A stretch of DNA of 64,000 bases, taken from Streptomyces changanensis (GTDB lineage: Bacteria; Actinomycetota; Actinomycetes; Streptomycetales; Streptomycetaceae). A program made the position numbers and the translations under genes. Numbering within the stretch: the first letter of the stretch is position 1; each line of letters begins with the position of its first letter. The stretch covers positions 1,426,001-1,490,000 of the forward strand of contig NZ_CP102332.1 of NCBI RefSeq assembly GCF_024600715.1, in the 5' to 3' direction. Below are positions 15,589 through 24,624 of the stretch, piece by piece. Below the pieces are notes generated by a model. It was not told where the DNA came from. It did no database searches and worked only from the letters and a program-made list of their open reading frames with translations.

Positions 15589-15658
15589 CGTGACGGGGGG
15601 ACGGTCGCGCGGCGTGACGGGGGACGGTCGCGCGGCGTGACGGGGGACGGTCGCGCGG
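15589..15658. repeat. Three tandem copies of a 23-bp G/C-rich unit
   Basis: Unit cgtgacgggggacggtcgcgcgg occurs at 15589-15612 (one extra g), 15613-15635 and 15636-15658. A decayed fourth copy (ggacggtcgcgccg) follows near 15670-15684. It lies in the non-coding gap between ctaA and the next gene and encodes nothing conserved. Confidence 0.9.
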
Positions 15659-16098
15659 TGCCGCGCGGAAGGACGGTCGCGCCGCGTCGCGCCGGCAGTT
15701 CTCCGGGGCGCCCCGCCGGGCGTGGCCGGGGCGTCCACACCGAGCGGACCCGAGGCGCGCCGAGCCGGGCGGGGCCGGGGCGGCACGACAGGCGGCCCGG
15801 AGACCCCGAGCCGCGCCGGCGGGCCCGGGGTCGCACGCCAGGCGCCTCCGGGTTGTCACGCCGGACGGCCCCGCGGCGGCGTCACGCCGGGCAGGCGGGA
15901 CGCGGGGGGCCTCACGCCCGGCTGGGCGTCGGCGTCGAAGGGGGTACGGCGTCGGGCAGCACGGCGTCCGCGGGCTCGGCGCCCGGGGGCGGCCGGGCAC
16001 GTCGCCCACCCCACCCGCCGGCGTCAGCCGAGCGTCCCGCCGGCCGGGCGCTCCCTCACGGAGGCGCTCCGTCGCGGAAGCGCTCCGCCGCGGAGGCG
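15659..16098. other. Non-coding G/C-rich gap
   Basis: About 440 bases without a supported gene. All frames here give Arg/Pro/Gly-rich translations lacking codon-position bias. Short imperfect duplications such as gcgctccctcacggaggcgctcc near 16047-16100 are present. I see no promoter or RNA structure I can name. Confidence 0.5.
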
Positions 16099-16437
16099 TC
16101 AGCCGTCGTGGCGGGCCTCGGCGCCCTTGCCGCCGATCTGGATGCCGGCCATCCGGCTCCACTCGTACGGCCCGGTGCGCACCTTCGCGGCGAGCTCGCC
16201 GTCGAAGTCGTCCTGGAGGGTGAGGCCGGCCTTCTCGGCGGCGTCCCGTGCGATCCCGTGGTCGGGCGCGACCAGGTCGCCCCAGCCGCCGTCCTCGCCG
16301 ACCAGCACGATCCGCGTGCCGGCCTGCCCGACGTACGCGAGCTGGCCCTGGGCGCCGCCGTGCTCCTTGGCGAACGCCTGGATCTGCTTGGCGAGCCTCG
16401 CCGCCGTGCGCTCTGCCTGCTTGCTGGTGTCTGCCAT
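16099..16437 (-). CDS. Conserved hypothetical actinobacterial protein
   Basis: 112 residues, cytosolic, no membrane span. The N-terminus is a charged helix (TSKQAERTAARLAKQIQAFAKEHGG) followed by a mixed alpha/beta region with GTRIVLVGEDGGWGDLVAPDHG, ARDAAEKAGLTLQDDFDGELAAKV and GPYEWSRMAGIQIGG. The regular composition and third-position G/C support a real gene. I do not recognise a family. It lies between the heme A and heme O synthase genes; its stop is at 16099 and the next minus-strand gene upstream is unrelated tkt-side DNA, so it is probably monocistronic or read from ctaB past its terminator. Confidence 0.75.
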   Translation of the reverse strand: MADTSKQAERTAARLAKQIQAFAKEHGGAQGQLAYVGQAGTRIVLVGEDGGWGDLVAPDHGIARDAAEKAGLTLQDDFDGELAAKVRTGPYEWSRMAGIQIGGKGAEARHDG

Positions 16438-16474
16438 GGACAGGATGCTACTGCCGGGTAGATCAACGTGCGAC

Positions 16475-16510
16475 GGGCGGGTCGCGTGGCCTTGGCCACG
16501 CGACCCGCCC
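16475..16510. terminator. Perfect 16-bp hairpin terminator after ctaB
   Basis: gggcgggtcgcgtggc (16475-16490) and its exact complement (16495-16510) flank the loop cttg. It lies 20 bases past the ctaB stop and upstream of the small hypothetical gene's start at 16437, separating the two transcripts. Confidence 0.85.
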
Positions 16511-16530
16511 GGTCGGGGCCGGCAGGGGTG

Positions 16531-17478
16531 TCAGCTCAGGAAGGGGTCCACCGCGACCGCCACGAACAGCAGCGAGACGTAGGTGATCGACCAGTGGAAG
16601 AGCCGCATCTCCTTCAGCTTCGCGCCGGTCTCGCCGGACCGGGCGCGGTGCTGGAGGGCGTGCGCCTCCCACAGCCACCAGCCGCCGGTCGCCAGGGCCA
16701 CGGCCGTGTAGAACCAGCCGGTGAAGCCGAGCGGCTGGAGCAGCAGCGACACACCGACCATGACCCAGCTGTAGAGGACGATCTGCCGCGCCACGACCCG
16801 GTTGGAGGCGACGACCGGGAGCATCGGCACGCCGACGCGCGCGTAGTCCTCCTTCACCTTCATGGAGAGCGGCCAGTAGTGCGGCGGCGTCCAGAAGAAG
16901 ATGACGAGGAACAGGATGACCGCGGCCCACGACATGGAGTTCGTGACCGAGGACCAGCCGATGAGGACCGGCATGCATCCGGCGATGCCGCCCCACACGA
17001 TGTTCTGCGCCGTGCGGCGCTTGAGGATCATCGTGTAGACGACCACGTAGAAGAGGAGGGCACCGAGGCCGAGCCAGGCCGACAGCCAGTTGACGAAGAG
17101 CCCGAACCAGAGCGTCGACACCACGGCGAGGCCGAGTCCGAAGACCAGTCCCTCGCGGGGCGAGACGATGCCCGTGACCAGGGGACGCTGCGACGTGCGG
17201 TCCATCAGCGCGTCGATGTCCCGGTCGATGTACATGTTCAGCGCGTTCGCGCCGCCCGCCGAGAGGTACCCGGCGAAACACGTGTGGACCACGAGCCACA
17301 GATCGGGCACGCCCTGTTCCGCGAGGAACATGACCGGCACCGTCGTGATCAGCAGCAGCTCGATGATCCGCGGCTTGGTCAGCGCCACGAAGCCCTTGGC
17401 GCGGGCCCCGAATGGCCGATGGGCTGGGCTCGTCCCGAGCACACCGGCTGGACGGGATTCGACGGCCGTCACGCACAC
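16531..17478 (-). CDS. ctaB: Protoheme IX farnesyltransferase (heme O synthase)
   Basis: 315 residues from a GTG at 17478 ([12 protein letters not shown]); an ATG at 17493 is a close alternative. The UbiA-family enzyme attaches farnesyl to heme b to make heme O, the substrate of CtaA. The Asp-rich prenyl-diphosphate motif is [19 protein letters not shown], and the second polar loop is [28 protein letters not shown]. About nine membrane segments are visible. The region upstream contains a very long open frame that continues antisense through tkt and is not part of this gene. It is divergent from tkt. Confidence 0.95.
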   Translation of the reverse strand: MCVTAVESRPAGVLGTSPAHRPFGARAKGFVALTKPRIIELLLITTVPVMFLAEQGVPDLWLVVHTCFAGYLSAGGANALNMYIDRDIDALMDRTSQRPLVTGIVSPREGLVFGLGLAVVSTLWFGLFVNWLSAWLGLGALLFYVVVYTMILKRRTAQNIVWGGIAGCMPVLIGWSSVTNSMSWAAVILFLVIFFWTPPHYWPLSMKVKEDYARVGVPMLPVVASNRVVARQIVLYSWVMVGVSLLLQPLGFTGWFYTAVALATGGWWLWEAHALQHRARSGETGAKLKEMRLFHWSITYVSLLFVAVAVDPFLS

Positions 17479-17871
17479 CCCTGACAGAGACATCCCTGCG
17501 AGCCCGCCCCCCTGACGTGATGGGCCGGTCATGGCTCGCGCGTACCACGCCACTGTAGACGTTGCCCATACTCCGTCCTTCGCGGGGGTGGGTCGTGTTG
17601 GACCGCCCTGGTGGGAGGGGGGTGGCGGGACCGCGCAGAAGGGCGGTGACCCACTCGTCGGAGCGCTCGGATGAGCGGGGAACGGGCGGTCGGCCGACGG
17701 ATGAGCGATCGGATGAGCGGCCTCGTTGACAGGTGGTGCACGGCGGCGGTCGCGGGTGGCGACGCCCGGTGAAGAGCCGGAAAATCGGGCCTGGTGACGG
17801 GATAGGCTCGGCAGCGGCCGGTGCACCGATGTCATCGGCCCGCGACATGTGGAGAGGAGCCCTGACCGAGG
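17479..17871. promoter_or_regulatory. Divergent promoter region between ctaB and tkt
   Basis: 393 bases without a gene. On the plus strand TAGGCT at 17803-17808 is a plausible -10 for tkt, giving a leader of about 55 bases with a ribosome site ggagaggag at 17851-17859; the -35 is poor. On the minus strand TACAGT near 17551-17556 is a candidate -10 for ctaB. No clear operator is seen. Confidence 0.4.
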
Positions 17872-19959
17872 GTGAGCACCAAGCCGACCACCACAGAGTT
17901 CGAGTGGACCGCATTGGACCAGCGTGCCGTCGACACCGCCCGTGTCCTGGCCGCGGACGCCGTACAGAAGGTCGGCAACGGCCATCCTGGTACGGCGATG
18001 AGCCTGGCGCCGGCGGCGTACACGCTCTTCCAGAAGGTCATGCGCCACGACCCGGCCGACCCGGAGTGGACCGGTCGCGACCGGTTCGTGCTGTCCGCGG
18101 GGCACTCGTCCCTGACCCTCTACACCCAGCTGTACCTGGCCGGCTTCGGCCTGGAGCTGGACGACCTCAAGGCGTTCCGCACCTGGGGTTCGAAGACCCC
18201 GGGCCACCCGGAGTACGGCCACACCAAGGGCGTCGAGACGACGACCGGCCCGCTGGGCCAGGGCGTCGCCAACGCCGTCGGCATGGCCATGGCCGCCCGG
18301 TACGAGCGCGGTCTGTTCGACCCGGAGGCGGCGCCCGGCACCTCGCCGTTCGACCACTTCGTGTACGTCATCGCCGGTGACGGCTGCCTCCAGGAGGGCA
18401 TCTCCGCGGAGGCGTCCTCGATGGCGGGCCACCAGAAGCTCGGCAACCTCATCATGCTGTGGGACGACAACCACATCTCGATCGAGGGCGACACCGAGAC
18501 CGCCGTGTCCGAGGACACGCTGAAGCGGTACGAGTCGTACGGCTGGCACGTGCAGCGCGTCGAGCAGCAGGAGAACGGCGACCTGGACCCGGCCGCCCTG
18601 TACGCGGCGATCGAGGTCGCCAAGGCGGAGATCGACCGCCCGTCGTTCATCGCGATGCGTTCGATCATCGCCTGGCCGGCCCCGAACGCGCAGAACACCG
18701 AGGCCGCCCACGGCTCGGCGCTGGGCGACGAGGAGGTCGCGGCCACCAAGCGCGTCCTCGGCTTCGACCCGGAGCGGACCTTCGAGGTCTCCGACGAGGT
18801 CATCGCGCACACCCGCGAGGCCCTGGACCGGGGCCGCGAGGCCCGCGCCGCCTGGGAGAAGGACCTCCAGGAGTGGCGCACGGCCAACCCGCGGCGCGCC
18901 GCCGACTTCGACCGGATCTCCGCGGGCGAGCTGCCCGAGGGCTGGGAGGGGAAGCTCCCCGTCTTCGAGTCCGGCAAGGGCGTCGCGACCCGCGCCGCGT
19001 CCGGCAAGGTCCTCCAGGCGCTCGGCGGGGTCATCCCCGAGCTGTGGGGCGGCTCCGCCGACCTGGCCGGCTCGAACAACACGACGATCGACAAGTCGTC
19101 GTCGTTCCTGCCGGTGGGCAACCCGCTGCCGGAGGCCGACCCGTACGGCCGCACGATCCACTTCGGCATCCGCGAGCACGCGATGGCTGCCGAGATGAAC
19201 GGCATCGCGCTGCACGGCAACACGCGCGTCTACGGCGGCACCTTCCTGGTGTTCTCCGACTACATGCGCAACGCGGTCCGCCTGTCGGCCCTGATGCACC
19301 TGCCGGTGACCTACGTCTGGACGCACGACTCGATCGGTCTCGGCGAGGACGGCCCGACGCACCAGCCGGTGGAGCACCTGGCGTCGCTGCGCGCGATCCC
19401 GGGCCTCAACGTGGTCCGCCCGGCCGACGCGAACGAGACGGCCCTCGCCTGGCGCGAGATCCTCCGCCGCTGGACCAAGGAGTTCGGCAAGGGCGCGCCG
19501 CACGGCCTCGCGCTGACCCGTCAGGGCGTGCCGACGTACGCGCCGAACGAGGACACCGCCAAGGGCGGGTACGTGCTGGCGGACGCCGAGGGCGGCGAGC
19601 CGCAGGTCGTGCTGATCGCCACCGGGTCCGAGGTGCACCTGGCCGTGGAGGCGCGCGAGCAGCTCCAGGAGTCGGGCGTGCCGACCCGCGTGGTGTCGAT
19701 GCCGTGCGTCGAGTGGTTCGAAGAGCAGGACCAGGGGTACCGGGACTCGGTGCTGCCGCCGTCGGTCACGGCGCGCGTGGCGGTCGAGGCCGGCATCGGT
19801 CTGACGTGGCACCGGTACGTCGGTGACGCGGGCAGGATCGTGTCGCTGGAGCACTTCGGTGCGTCGGCCGACGGGAAGCTGCTGTTCCGCGAGTTCGGCT
19901 TCACGCCGGAGGCCATCGCCGCCGCCGCCCGGGAATCGCTCGCGGCCGCGGCGCGCTGA
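17872..19959 (+). CDS. tkt: Transketolase
   Basis: 695 residues from a GTG at 17872. The thiamine diphosphate enzyme moves two-carbon units between sugar phosphates in the non-oxidative pentose-phosphate pathway. Visible motifs are [13 protein letters not shown] near residue 37, [15 protein letters not shown], the TPP/Mg motif [18 protein letters not shown] through LWDDNH, the second-domain [24 protein letters not shown] segment (here [17 protein letters not shown]) and [17 protein letters not shown]. Length is normal. It heads the operon tkt-tal-zwf-opcA-pgl; the gap to tal is 35 bases with a good ribosome site. Confidence 0.97.
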   Translation: MSTKPTTTEFEWTALDQRAVDTARVLAADAVQKVGNGHPGTAMSLAPAAYTLFQKVMRHDPADPEWTGRDRFVLSAGHSSLTLYTQLYLAGFGLELDDLKAFRTWGSKTPGHPEYGHTKGVETTTGPLGQGVANAVGMAMAARYERGLFDPEAAPGTSPFDHFVYVIAGDGCLQEGISAEASSMAGHQKLGNLIMLWDDNHISIEGDTETAVSEDTLKRYESYGWHVQRVEQQENGDLDPAALYAAIEVAKAEIDRPSFIAMRSIIAWPAPNAQNTEAAHGSALGDEEVAATKRVLGFDPERTFEVSDEVIAHTREALDRGREARAAWEKDLQEWRTANPRRAADFDRISAGELPEGWEGKLPVFESGKGVATRAASGKVLQALGGVIPELWGGSADLAGSNNTTIDKSSSFLPVGNPLPEADPYGRTIHFGIREHAMAAEMNGIALHGNTRVYGGTFLVFSDYMRNAVRLSALMHLPVTYVWTHDSIGLGEDGPTHQPVEHLASLRAIPGLNVVRPADANETALAWREILRRWTKEFGKGAPHGLALTRQGVPTYAPNEDTAKGGYVLADAEGGEPQVVLIATGSEVHLAVEAREQLQESGVPTRVVSMPCVEWFEEQDQGYRDSVLPPSVTARVAVEAGIGLTWHRYVGDAGRIVSLEHFGASADGKLLFREFGFTPEAIAAAARESLAAAAR

Positions 19960-19994
19960 CGCCAACACAAGCACGTATAGGAGATGCAACCCTC

Positions 19995-21113
19995 ATGACA
20001 GACGCACTCAAGCGCCTCTCCGACGAAGGCGTCGCGATCTGGCTCGACGACCTGTCCCGCAGCCGGATCACCTCCGGAAACCTCGCGGAGCTGATCGACC
20101 AGCAGCACGTGGTGGGTGTCACCACCAACCCGTCGATCTTCCAGAAGGCGATCTCCGAGGGCCACGGCTACGACGTCCAGCTGACCGACCTCGCGGCCCG
20201 CAGGGTCACCGTCGAGGAGGCCATCCGCATGATCACGACGGCGGACGTCCGGGATGCCGCCGACATCCTGCGGCCGGTCTTCGACGCGACGCAGGGCCAG
20301 GACGGCCGGGTCTCCATCGAGGTGGACCCGCGCCTGGCGCACGACACCCGCGCGACGGTCGCCGAGGCCAAGCAGCTGGCGTGGCTGGTCGACCGGCCGA
20401 ACACACTCATCAAGATCCCGGCCACCGAGGCGGGGCTGCCCGCCATCGCGGAGGTCATCGGCCTGGGCATCAGCGTCAACGTCACGCTGATCTTCTCGCT
20501 GGAGCGCTACCGCCGGGTGATGGAGGCCTACCTCATCGGCCTGGAGAAGGCCAAGGAGCGGGGCCTGGACCTGTCGAAGATCCACTCCGTGGCGTCCTTC
20601 TTCGTCTCCCGTGTGGACACCGAGATCGACAAGCGCCTGGACGGCATCGGCACCGACGAGGCGAAGGCGCTGCGCGGCAAGGCCGCCCTCGCCAACGCCC
20701 GGCTGGCCTACGAGGCGTACGAGGAGGTGTTCTCCTCCGAGCGCTGGGCGGCGCTGGACCGTGCGCAGGCCAACCGGCAGCGTCCGCTCTGGGCGTCGAC
20801 GGGCGTGAAGGACCCCGCGTACAAGGACACGCTGTACGTGGACGAGCTGGTCGCGCCGGGCACGGTCAACACCATGCCGGAGGCGACGCTGGAGGCCACC
20901 GCCGCGCGCGGTGACATCCGGGGCAACACCGTCGCCGGTACGTACGAGCAGGCGCGGGCGGACCTGGACGCGCTGGAGAAGCTGGGCATCGGCTACGACG
21001 AGGTCGTCCAGCTCCTGGAGGACGAGGGCGTCCAGAAGTTCGAGTCGGCCTGGAACGACCTGCTGGCTTCTACCGAGGCGGAGCTCAAGCGCCTCGCCCC
21101 CGCGGAGGCGTAG
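19995..21113 (+). CDS. tal: Transaldolase (long actinobacterial/cyanobacterial type)
   Basis: 372 residues. It transfers dihydroxyacetone units between sedoheptulose-7-phosphate and glyceraldehyde-3-phosphate. The N-terminal signature [13 protein letters not shown] is at about 41-53 and the Schiff-base Lys140 is in [30 protein letters not shown] is the conserved helix after the barrel core. The length fits the TalA group found in actinobacteria, about 50 residues longer than E. coli TalB. The start ATG follows ggagatgcaaccctc. It is 3 bases before the zwf start. Confidence 0.97.
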   Translation: MTDALKRLSDEGVAIWLDDLSRSRITSGNLAELIDQQHVVGVTTNPSIFQKAISEGHGYDVQLTDLAARRVTVEEAIRMITTADVRDAADILRPVFDATQGQDGRVSIEVDPRLAHDTRATVAEAKQLAWLVDRPNTLIKIPATEAGLPAIAEVIGLGISVNVTLIFSLERYRRVMEAYLIGLEKAKERGLDLSKIHSVASFFVSRVDTEIDKRLDGIGTDEAKALRGKAALANARLAYEAYEEVFSSERWAALDRAQANRQRPLWASTGVKDPAYKDTLYVDELVAPGTVNTMPEATLEATAARGDIRGNTVAGTYEQARADLDALEKLGIGYDEVVQLLEDEGVQKFESAWNDLLASTEAELKRLAPAEA

Positions 21114-21116
21114 ACC

Positions 21117-22643
21117 TTGCACAGCAGCAATCCGCTGCGTGACGCCGCGGACCGACGGCTCCCGCGCATCGCGGGGCCGTCGGGCCTGGTGATCTTCGGC
21201 GTCACGGGCGATTTGTCACGGAAAAAGCTGATGCCGGCGGTCTACGACCTGGCCAACCGGGGGCTGCTGCCGCCGGGCTTCGCGCTGATCGGCTTCGCCC
21301 GCCGCGAGTGGCAGGACGAGGACTTCGCGCAGGTCGTGCACGACGCCGTCAAGCAGCACGCGCGCACCCCGTTCCGCGAGGAGGTGTGGCAGCAGCTGAT
21401 CCAGGGGATGCGGTTCGTCCAGGGCGACTTCGACGACGACACGGCCTTCGAGCAGCTGAAGTCCACCATGGAGGAGCTGGACAAGGCGCAGGGAACCGGC
21501 GGCAACTTCGCCTTCTACCTGTCCGTGCCGCCCAAGTTCTTCCCCGTGGTCGTCCAGCAGCTGAAGCAGCACGGGCTGGCCGAGCAGAAGCAGGGCGGCT
21601 GCTGGCGCCGCGCGGTCATCGAGAAGCCGTTCGGCCACGACCTGGCGTCGGCCCAGGAGCTGAACGCGATCGTCCACGAGGTGTTCACCCCGGACCAGGT
21701 GTTCCGGATCGACCACTACCTCGGCAAGGAGACGGTCCAGAACATCCTGGCGCTGCGCTTCGCCAACACCCTCTTCGAGCCGATCTGGAACCGGTCGTAC
21801 GTCGACCACGTGCAGATCACCATGGCCGAGGACATCGGCATCGGCGGCCGCGCCGGCTACTACGACGGCATCGGTGCCGCCCGCGACGTCATCCAGAACC
21901 ACCTGCTCCAGCTGCTCGCGCTGACCGCGATGGAGGAGCCCGCCTCCTTCGACGCGGACGCGCTCGCCGCCGAGAAGACCAAGGTGCTGGGCGCCGTGCG
22001 GCTGCCCCGGGACCTCGGCGCCTCGACGGTGCGCGGCCAGTACGCGGCCGGGTGGCAGGGCGGCGCGCAGGCCGTCGGGTACCTGGAGGAGGAGGGCATC
22101 GACCCCGCCTCCAAGACCGACACGTACGCCGCGATCAAGGTGGAGATCGACAACCGCCGCTGGGCGGGCGTCCCCTTCTACCTGCGGACCGGCAAGCGCC
22201 TGGGCCGCCGGGTGACGGAGATCGCCGTCGTCTTCCAGCGTGCCCCGCACTCCCCGTTCGACCACACGGCGACGGAGGAGCTGGGGCAGAACGCCCTGGT
22301 CATCCGCGTCCAGCCGGACGAGGGCGTGACCATGCGGTTCGGCTCGAAGGTGCCGGGCACCTCGATGGAGGTCCGGGACGTCTCGATGGACTTCGCCTAC
22401 GGCGAGTCCTTCACCGAGTCCAGCCCCGAGGCGTACGAGCGGCTGATCCTCGATGTCCTCCTCGGCGACGCCAACCTCTTCCCGCGCGTGGAGGAGGTCG
22501 AGCTGTCGTGGCGGATTCTCGACCCGATCGAGCGGTACTGGGACGAGCACGGCAAGCCCGCGCAGTACCAGGCGGGCACGTGGGGTCCGGTCGAGGCGGA
22601 CGAAATGCTCGCACGAGACGGACGGAGCTGGCGCCGGCCATGA
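21117..22643 (+). CDS. zwf: Glucose-6-phosphate 1-dehydrogenase
   Basis: 508 residues from a TTG at 21117; ggagg at 21104-21108 is correctly spaced and the stop of tal is only 3 bases upstream, which supports this rare start codon. It oxidises glucose-6-phosphate, reducing NADP. The dinucleotide-binding motif GVTGDLSRKK is at about 28-37, EKPFGHDL at about 169-176 and the catalytic RIDHYLGKE at about 197-205. The C-terminal domain contains VPFYLRTGKRL. Its partner OpcA overlaps its stop (ATGA), and the lactonase gene follows, so the oxidative branch is co-translated. Confidence 0.97.
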   Translation: MHSSNPLRDAADRRLPRIAGPSGLVIFGVTGDLSRKKLMPAVYDLANRGLLPPGFALIGFARREWQDEDFAQVVHDAVKQHARTPFREEVWQQLIQGMRFVQGDFDDDTAFEQLKSTMEELDKAQGTGGNFAFYLSVPPKFFPVVVQQLKQHGLAEQKQGGCWRRAVIEKPFGHDLASAQELNAIVHEVFTPDQVFRIDHYLGKETVQNILALRFANTLFEPIWNRSYVDHVQITMAEDIGIGGRAGYYDGIGAARDVIQNHLLQLLALTAMEEPASFDADALAAEKTKVLGAVRLPRDLGASTVRGQYAAGWQGGAQAVGYLEEEGIDPASKTDTYAAIKVEIDNRRWAGVPFYLRTGKRLGRRVTEIAVVFQRAPHSPFDHTATEELGQNALVIRVQPDEGVTMRFGSKVPGTSMEVRDVSMDFAYGESFTESSPEAYERLILDVLLGDANLFPRVEEVELSWRILDPIERYWDEHGKPAQYQAGTWGPVEADEMLARDGRSWRRP

Positions 22644-23779
22644 AGATCGACCTTACGGACACCACCTCCAGCAAGATCAACAAGGCGCTGGTCCAGGGGC
22701 GGCGGGCCATCGGCACGCCCGCCGTCGGCATGGTGCTGACCCTGGTCATCGTCACGGACGAGGAGAACGCCTACGACGCGCTCCGGGCCGCCAACGAGGC
22801 CGCCCGCGAGCACCCCTCGCGCAAGCTCGTCGTCATCAAGCGGGTCTCCCGCTCGCCCCGGGACCGGGCGAAGGCCCGCCTGGACGCGGAGGTACGGGTC
22901 GGCGCCGACGCGGGCACCGGTGAGACGGTCATCCTGCGGCTGCGGGGCGAGGTCATCGACCACGCCCAGTCCGTCGTGCTGCCGCTGCTGCTGCCCGACG
23001 CGCCCGTCGTGGTGTGGTGGCCGGTGAACGCGCCGACCGACCCGGCCAACGACCCGCTGGGCGCGCTCGCCCAGCGCCGCGTGACCGACACGTACAACGC
23101 CGAGGACCCGATCGCCGAGCTGGCGGCGCGCGCCGGGGCGTACACACCGGGCGACACCGACCTGGCCTGGACGCGGATCACGCCGTGGCGTTCGATGCTC
23201 GCCGCGGCCCTCGACCAGATCGCCTGCCAGGTGGCGTCGGCCGAGGTGGAGGGCGAGGAGTTCAATCCCAGCGTGGAGCTGCTGGCCATGTGGCTGGCGG
23301 ACCGGCTGGGCGTGTCGGTGCGCCGCTCGCCGTCGGCGGGCCCGGGGCTGACCGCGGTGCGGCTGGCGACCGACTGCGGCCCGATCGTGCTCGACCGGCC
23401 GGACGGTTCGCTCGCCACGCTCGCCGTGGAGGGGCAGCCGAACCGGGCGGTCGCGCTCAAGCGCCGCGAGACGGCCGAGCTGATCGCGGAGGAGCTCCGG
23501 CGACTCGACCCGGACGACACGTACGCGTCGGCGCTGCGCTTCGGCGTCGACCGGCTGCAGCGCGGGGCGGCGGGCGGCTCGGACGCCTCGTCGACCTCCG
23601 CGCCCGCGGCGGGTTCGGGCGCGGATGCGGGGGCCGACGCGGCCTCCGGCTCCGGTACGGGCTCGGGTGCGGAGTCGGATGACGCCGGCGCGGAGACGGG
23701 GTCGGCCGACGCGGCCGGCGCCGCCGGGCCGGCGAAGTCCGCCACCAAGAAGCCGGCCAGGAAGGCGGCGGCGAAGTGA
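22640..23779 (+). CDS. opcA: OpcA, assembly/activator protein of glucose-6-phosphate dehydrogenase
   Basis: 379 residues; the ATG overlaps the zwf stop. OpcA is needed for assembly or redox control of Zwf in cyanobacteria and actinobacteria. Conserved segments are TSSKINKALVQGRR, AREHPSRKLVVIKR, LPLLLPDAPVVVWWPVNAP and RITPWRSMLAAALDQIA. Beyond residue 310 the protein has a low-complexity tail of Ala/Gly/Ser/Asp ending in a basic KSATKKPARKAAAK, which is not part of the conserved domain. A similar Lys/Ala tail occurs on UvrA in this window. Its stop overlaps pgl as GTGA. Confidence 0.95.
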   Translation: MKIDLTDTTSSKINKALVQGRRAIGTPAVGMVLTLVIVTDEENAYDALRAANEAAREHPSRKLVVIKRVSRSPRDRAKARLDAEVRVGADAGTGETVILRLRGEVIDHAQSVVLPLLLPDAPVVVWWPVNAPTDPANDPLGALAQRRVTDTYNAEDPIAELAARAGAYTPGDTDLAWTRITPWRSMLAAALDQIACQVASAEVEGEEFNPSVELLAMWLADRLGVSVRRSPSAGPGLTAVRLATDCGPIVLDRPDGSLATLAVEGQPNRAVALKRRETAELIAEELRRLDPDDTYASALRFGVDRLQRGAAGGSDASSTSAPAAGSGADAGADAASGSGTGSGAESDDAGAETGSADAAGAAGPAKSATKKPARKAAAK

Positions 23780-24555
23780 GCGACCCCCGGCTCGTCGTCC
23801 ATCGCGACAAGGAGCTGATGGCGCAGGCCGCCGCGGCCCGCCTCATCACCCGGATCGTCGACGCGCAGGCCGACCGCGGCACCGCGTCCGTGGTCCTCAC
23901 CGGCGGCCGCAACGGCAACGGCCTGCTGGCCGCGCTGCGTTCGGCACCCGCCCGGGAAGCGGTCGACTGGTCACGGCTCGACCTGTGGTGGGGCGACGAG
24001 CGGTTCCTCCCCGAGGGCGACCCCGACCGCAATGACACCCAGGCGCGGGCCGCGCTGCTCGACAGCGTCCCGCTGGACCCGGCGCGGGTGCACACCATGC
24101 CGGTGGCCGGCGGCGCCCACGGCACCGACGTGGACGCGGCGGCCGCGGCGTACGCGGAGGAACTCGCCGCGGCGGCGGGCCCGGAGGACGGCGCCGTGCC
24201 GGCCTTCGACGTCCTGATGCTCGGCGTCGGCCCCGACACGCACGTCGCCTCGCTCTTCCCGGAGCACCCCGCCGTGCGGGAGACCGAGCGCATGGTGGTG
24301 GGCGTCCACGGGGCGCCCAAGCCGCCGCCGACCCGGATCTCGCTGACGCTGCCGGCGATCCGCTGCGCCCGCGAGGTGTGGCTGCTGGCGGCGGGCGAGG
24401 ACAAGGCCCAGGCGGCGGCGATCGCCCTGTCCGGCGCCGGTGAGCTGCAGGCCCCGGCGGCGGGCGCCCGCGGGCGGTCGCGGACGCTGTGGCTGCTGGA
24501 CGCCGCCGCGGCGGCCCGGCTGCCCCGCGCGCCCCAGCCGGTACCGTCCCCCTGA
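23776..24555 (+). CDS. pgl: 6-phosphogluconolactonase
   Basis: 259 residues from a GTG overlapping the opcA stop. The enzyme hydrolyses 6-phosphogluconolactone to 6-phosphogluconate. Family motifs are VVLTGGRNGNGLLAAL (sugar-phosphate loop), WWGDERFLPEGDPDRND, FDVLMLGVGPDTHVASLFPEH and RISLTLPAI. The C-terminal domain ends after LLDAAAAARLP. It is the last gene of the pentose-phosphate operon; 6-phosphogluconate dehydrogenase is not encoded in this window. Confidence 0.95.
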   Translation: MSDPRLVVHRDKELMAQAAAARLITRIVDAQADRGTASVVLTGGRNGNGLLAALRSAPAREAVDWSRLDLWWGDERFLPEGDPDRNDTQARAALLDSVPLDPARVHTMPVAGGAHGTDVDAAAAAYAEELAAAAGPEDGAVPAFDVLMLGVGPDTHVASLFPEHPAVRETERMVVGVHGAPKPPPTRISLTLPAIRCAREVWLLAAGEDKAQAAAIALSGAGELQAPAAGARGRSRTLWLLDAAAAARLPRAPQPVPSP

Positions 24556-24570
24556 GGGGACGTCACCGTA

Positions 24571-24615
24571 CGGTGGAGGCCCGGCCCGCGGAGTACGCGG
24601 ACCGGGCCTCCGCCG
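24571..24615. terminator. Bidirectional terminator between pgl and the PH-domain gene
   Basis: cggtggaggcccgg (24571-24584) pairs with ccgggcctccgccg (24602-24615), one G-T mismatch on one strand. It lies 16 bases after the pgl stop and 10 bases after the stop of the convergent gene, so it can serve both. Confidence 0.85.
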
Positions 24616-24624
24616 TGTCGGGGC

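Noticed and set aside
15589..15658. CRISPR or IS end
   Set aside because: Direct tandem units without spacers, terminal inverted repeats or transposase.
16531..19989. A 1152-codon frame that would fuse ctaB to DNA antisense to tkt
   Set aside because: Only the 3' 315 codons match CtaB; the rest is the complement of tkt and lacks any start signal.
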